53,931 bases of DNA, taken from NCBI GenBank assembly GCA_022071945.1, contig JAJVIN010000049.1:1-53931 (forward strand), given 5' to 3'. A program made the translations under genes and the position numbers. Positions 51,601-53,931 of the stretch are shown piece by piece; position 1 is the stretch's first letter, and every line of letters starts with the position of its first letter. The notes under the pieces were generated by a model. That model was not told the DNA's origin, did no database searches, and saw nothing but the letters and a program-made list of their open reading frames with translations. This DNA is from Thermoanaerobaculia bacterium. GTDB lineage: Bacteria > Acidobacteriota > Thermoanaerobaculia > UBA5066.

Positions 51601-51871
51601 CGCCTGGCGGGCTCGCGGGGGGGCCGGCATTCACGAGAGAGGACCGGCCGAGGGCCGAGAGCCGGATCGCCTCGTGATACGCCCTCACGTTGTCGAAAAA
51701 CCATCGCTGGAGCCGGGTCTGGTTCGGAAGGGCGCGCTGTCCGGCTTCCGGGAGGGTTGCCAGCCTCTTCAACTCGGCCAGATCGACGGGGGGACCGGAG
51801 GAAATCTGCCCGGCGAGCCTGGGAGCGGCTGAGATCGAGAGAAGGGCGGCGGCCAGGAGTCGGAGATGCAT
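48653..51871 (-). CDS. Large secreted protein with HExxH motif and C-terminal TPRs
   Basis: The 1,072-residue product has a signal peptide (LRLLAAALLSISAAPRLAG). Around residue 145 it has TCWHESLHVLINRR, a HExxH-type zinc motif, followed about 40 residues later by HVHIELVAERTTS, which could give the third ligand. The middle (about 300-700) is beta-rich and unknown, with Pro/Gly/Ser linkers near 700-760. The last 170 residues contain at least three TPRs (YAQAIRILDQALRTDPSSAE, FRGAIADFDESIRLEPGNA, HGGALSDYTKGLELDPNYM). A periplasmic metalloprotease with a docking tail is possible but not proven. Confidence 0.7.
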   Translation of the reverse strand: MHLRLLAAALLSISAAPRLAGQISSGPPVDLAELKRLATLPEAGQRALPNQTRLQRWFFDNVRAYHEAIRLSALGRSSLVNAGPPASPPGGEYRSTFAPPAGKGTCVILFGDGVDVATTWDDGSAIEFPRANISITGASDSTCWHESLHVLINRRPLSVRVEDFGRVSQLSMSKDRREAQEHVHIELVAERTTSWMRSLLQYEKEAVAAAELLDGLKRQKLVVNWETENFVWAKARAAWQAAWSRGGNRIPRIPSPAREEFDQPTATRFPTPEEAVGFYMSGDFKAPAGTKLAGQGIRVPKWVMWPSDASMPVIIEAVNQRGPDEKGGVFSASFGLTFSEARLQAHPPVTRGKAFITLETDDPSARISVSVGGKPIPASDPRPGSSYRQFVVNLAPSGTGPAASGPPPVVVGVSRSKPLDSPGAREATLPVRVRYRDDPLPGGSRKGALYLDTDGLFSIKLPAPGRSSGTGSPASRDTVSAAAAEPLSSRSRWVLAETFTWVPKPSEKLMDRKWTCAVSDGEAKIDFWSSRSGRGEEWPWNHRLRYTWAFPRDIEAGSTLELRLKQENTFTSDNPMLTRCGFLVAGYRPSPFDKQAFETGGFGPSLQDRIEINMLGTPDSAGTSEGPPLVLTASGEGGGRYLVIGFTALCNYGIRGFSWARYEFESGKARGTKTPVAGTAVAGSASGPGPVGGSGSIESQIPPPPPLDKALNEEPPAPGELGGESGGGEETEPPATAGSASWYRHPLGDYRLRLADGWRQAGSSDREGHDQLEKGDGWRLYPKRSRGKASDLAGLLSRWSSAGGGTRPIELRIAGEAASASGKPVTDKGTPVVWWQIALVRGDRLYEFAAKAPPASGVDRVPESLSQRLSTLEFLTASGAISGEAGGGINPLVKQAVDLHDRKDYAQAIRILDQALRTDPSSAEALRRRGMSKREAGDFRGAIADFDESIRLEPGNATAWVGRGLTRERAGDHGGALSDYTKGLELDPNYMRAWGYRATLRMRRGDWSGAAADLDKGLGLESPVDWKAWAHASRGVAREKLGDKSGARQDWLRALELDPKEETARKGLNRLK

Positions 51872-52425
51872 GGGCTTCCTCCCAACGAGAAACCAAGCCT
51901 AAGCCAGGAGGTATACGCCCGTCTTCAAGGGCGCGCACGGGAAATCCGTCACGCGCAAGTCCCGTCCCCGAGGCGGCGAGGGCCGGGCGGACGGCTCCTG
52001 CCTGCTCGGCCGATTTCACCTTTCATCGATTCCGTTCCCAGAATCTTCCAAGGAGTTCCCAAGGAATCCCCGAGAACCCGGCAGTAACTTGTCAGGGACT
52101 CCGGGAAGTCAATCGACGGCAGAGCGGTGAGGAGCGGGAAGGGGGCCGAGTGAGAAGAACGAGAAGCCGGGAACGGCCGAAGGTGGCGGAAGACAAGGGG
52201 CTCGAGAGAGTCTCCCACCCTGGCCGAAGGGCCGGGCCGGCAGATCGGGCGCCTTCGAGCCGGAAGATCAGGAATCGAGAAGACGATCCTGTTCCCCACC
52301 AGGACGGCCACTCCGTGGAGGGAGGCTTCAGGCCTGGCCGGAGGCACTCCCGGGGACAGGCCGGCGCCCGAGCATGTAGGATTGTTGAAAACCTGCCCTC
52401 GGCCGGGGTTCTCGGGAGACTCTGG
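51872..52425. other. Intergenic region without a convincing gene
   Basis: About 550 bases lie between two divergently read genes. I see no supported coding frame; the open frame that crosses it on the plus strand is the upstream extension of the regulator gene in this GC-rich sequence. The promoters of both neighbours should be here but no clear -35/-10 pair stands out. Confidence 0.4.
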
Positions 52426-53142
52426 ATGCGTCTTCGGTTCGGCGACTTCGTTCTCGATTTCGAGAGGCGGCAGCTCCTTCGCGGAGCCCAGCCGGTGGAG
52501 ATGTCGCCGAAGGCCTTCCAGCTTCTGAGCCTCCTCGTGAAGCAGCGTCCGCGTGCCCTCGGCAAGGACGAGATTCTCGAATCACTGTGGCCAGGAACGT
52601 TCGTGAGCGAGGGGAACCTCGCCTCGCTCGTCAACGAGATCCGGCACGCCCTCGGAGAGAAGGGCAGGGACTCGGGGTCGATCCGTACCGTGCACGGGTT
52701 CGGTTATGCGTTCGAGCGGGAGGCAATGGCGGAACTAGAGGAAGTCCGGGTCCGGCCTGTCGCGCCGCGCCACCGGCTCGTTTGGGGGCAGAAGGTCATC
52801 CTGCTTTCGGAAGGCGAGAACCTCATGGGACGCAGCTCCGACCTCCCGGTGTGGATCGGCCACCCCTCCGTCTCGCGAGAGCACGCGAGAATCGTCGTGG
52901 CGGGCGACCGGGCGGAACTGGAAGACCTCGGGAGCAAGAACGGCACGTGGGTGGGGCCGGCGAGGCTCACCGGGCGGCACCTTCTCTCGAATGGAGAGCA
53001 GGTCCGGGTTGGCCGGGTCCTGGTCACCTACTTCAATTCCCTCGGCGAACGGCATGAAGACACCCAGACCGATTCAGGGAGCGCCTCCGGGAAGGTCCGG
53101 GGGTGGCGAGAAGAGGGAGAGGCCGCCAAGCGGCCAAACTGA
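52426..53142 (+). CDS. Winged-helix (OmpR-type) DNA-binding and FHA domain regulator
   Basis: The 238-residue product has an OmpR/PhoB-type winged helix at about residues 5-100 (FGDFVLDFERRQLLRGAQPV, PKAFQLLSLLVKQRPRALGK, DEILESLWPGTFVSEGNLAS, RTVHGFGYAFE) without a receiver domain, joined to an FHA domain at about 120-210 (NLMGRSSDLPVWIGHPSVSR, then EHARIVV and DLGSKNGTWV). FHA domains bind phosphothreonine, so a Ser/Thr kinase input is likely. The combination is typical of Acidobacteriota and a few related phyla. GGGAG precedes the ATG. Confidence 0.9.
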   Translation: MRLRFGDFVLDFERRQLLRGAQPVEMSPKAFQLLSLLVKQRPRALGKDEILESLWPGTFVSEGNLASLVNEIRHALGEKGRDSGSIRTVHGFGYAFEREAMAELEEVRVRPVAPRHRLVWGQKVILLSEGENLMGRSSDLPVWIGHPSVSREHARIVVAGDRAELEDLGSKNGTWVGPARLTGRHLLSNGEQVRVGRVLVTYFNSLGERHEDTQTDSGSASGKVRGWREEGEAAKRPN

Positions 53143-53241
53143 GACGACACCTCTCGGAACAACCTGACAGGTTTCCGGTTCAACGGACGACTTGATATCG
53201 TCGCGGCACTCTTTTTCGGGGAAAGCTGGGGGGAACACGGC

Positions 53242-53862
53242 ATGGCATTCGCGGTGCGGCGAGGGGAGTTCCTCGCGCTTGTTCTTCTGTTGGGTTCGAC
53301 ATGCGCCTTCGCCCAGACGACGGGCGAACTGACCGGCCGTGTCATGGATTCGACGAACGTCCCGATCGCGGGCGCCCTTGTCGAGGTCAAGTCGCCCGCG
53401 TTGATCCGTCCGCGTCAGACGGGAACGGACAAGGAGGGGCGCTACCGGTTCCAACTCCTCCCGCCTGGGACCTACGAGGTGATGGCGCGGATGACGGGCT
53501 TTGTCGACGCGATCCGGACGGACATCCGGATCCCCCTGGGCGAGACGATCACGGTCCCGATGACTCTGACCGTCACGGCGACGGCCAGCGTCGAGGTGGA
53601 TACGACCCCGCCCTTACTCGACGTGGAGAACGCCAAGGCCGGGATCACGGTGAACCAGAAGGTCCTGAGCAATCTTCCCCTCGGGCGCAACTACGCCTCG
53701 GCGGCTGTTCTCGTCCCTGGGACGGGCACCGACAGCCTCGGGTCGACCTTCTACGGCGCGTCGAGTCTGGAAAACTCCTATCAGACCGACGGTATCAACA
53801 CGACCCTTGACCGCTCGTCAGAAATGACCCGGGTCTGCTTGGGAGGAATGGTCCAGGGGTGA
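53242..53862 (+). CDS. TonB-dependent receptor, N-terminal part, disrupted
   Basis: The frame encodes a signal peptide (LALVLLLGSTCAFAQ), a carboxypeptidase-regulatory-like domain (GELTGRVMDSTNVPIAGALV, GRYRFQLLPPGTYEVMARMT) and the start of a TonB plug (LSNLPLGRNYASAAVLVPGT, then SSLENSYQTDGINTT). After the DGINTT motif at about residue 190 the similarity stops and the frame ends at 53862 after 206 residues, whereas such receptors run to about 1,000. A GGGGGGAA site lies before the ATG. Either an insertion or a rearrangement cuts the gene at about 53810, or the remaining part lies beyond the window in another frame. Confidence 0.75.
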   Translation: MAFAVRRGEFLALVLLLGSTCAFAQTTGELTGRVMDSTNVPIAGALVEVKSPALIRPRQTGTDKEGRYRFQLLPPGTYEVMARMTGFVDAIRTDIRIPLGETITVPMTLTVTATASVEVDTTPPLLDVENAKAGITVNQKVLSNLPLGRNYASAAVLVPGTGTDSLGSTFYGASSLENSYQTDGINTTLDRSSEMTRVCLGGMVQG

Positions 53863-53931
53863 CCGGGCTGAGCTGAGCCCGCGGGTGGGTGACGCTCGGC
53901 GGATGGGGTGGTCGAGCGAACCAGAGCGTCA

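Overview
This is a 53.9 kb window of high-GC bacterial DNA. The chromosomal genes suggest an Acidobacteriota-type organism: a winged-helix/FHA regulator without a receiver, a TonB receptor with an N-terminal carboxypeptidase-regulatory-like domain, a LytS/LytTR pair and secreted EF-hand and vWA lipoproteins. This assignment is inference from gene types; there is no rRNA or other marker in the window.

Positions 1 to about 11,473 are the right-hand part of an integrated element. Almost every gene reads leftward in tightly overlapping (ATGA/GTGA) runs. In transcription order from the right edge: tyrosine integrase; a triple direct-repeat cluster; a broken AbrB/PIN toxin-antitoxin locus; a divergent pair of ribbon-helix-helix regulators around a clear promoter/operator; small unknown proteins; an AlpA-like regulator; a prim-pol primase; a DUF3987 ATPase; two small Cys-rich proteins; a sigma-70-like factor. 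The right end is a 3' half of tRNA-Pro(UGG) with no 5' half, which marks the attachment site. No capsid, terminase or relaxase gene is visible, so it is either a satellite-like or plasmid-like replicating island or the replication module of something larger that continues off the left edge.

Positions 11.5 to 17 kb are a variable accessory strip: small stress or unknown genes (YciI, DinB, NTF2-like, glyoxalase, DUF6265-like) and a patch of abutting gene fragments at 12.75-13.43 kb. From 17 to 28.5 kb come a LytS/LytTR two-component pair, a four-gene aspA / secreted protein / DASS transporter / outer-membrane porin operon for C4-dicarboxylate and aspartate use, several membrane proteins, a crotonase and a second gutted toxin-antitoxin locus.

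Positions 28.7 to 41.2 kb hold the most unusual proteins: a 1,325-residue protein joining a helical region, an FGE-like domain, two NPCBM-like domains, a beta-trefoil-like region and a LamG-like domain; a secreted START-rhodanese-rhodanese fusion overlapping it tail to tail; a four-EF-hand protein; a YfbK-type vWA lipoprotein; an arylamine N-acetyltransferase; and a GlnD homologue whose key acidic residues are replaced in both enzyme domains.

Positions 41.8 to 53.9 kb hold a nucleosidase-family gene, a divergent pair of peptidoglycan enzymes (L,D-transpeptidase and MepK-like peptidase), membrane proteins, a NAGS-type kinase-fold/acetyltransferase fusion, a large secreted HExxH/TPR protein, the winged-helix/FHA regulator and the start of a TonB-dependent receptor that breaks off about 120 bases before the window ends.
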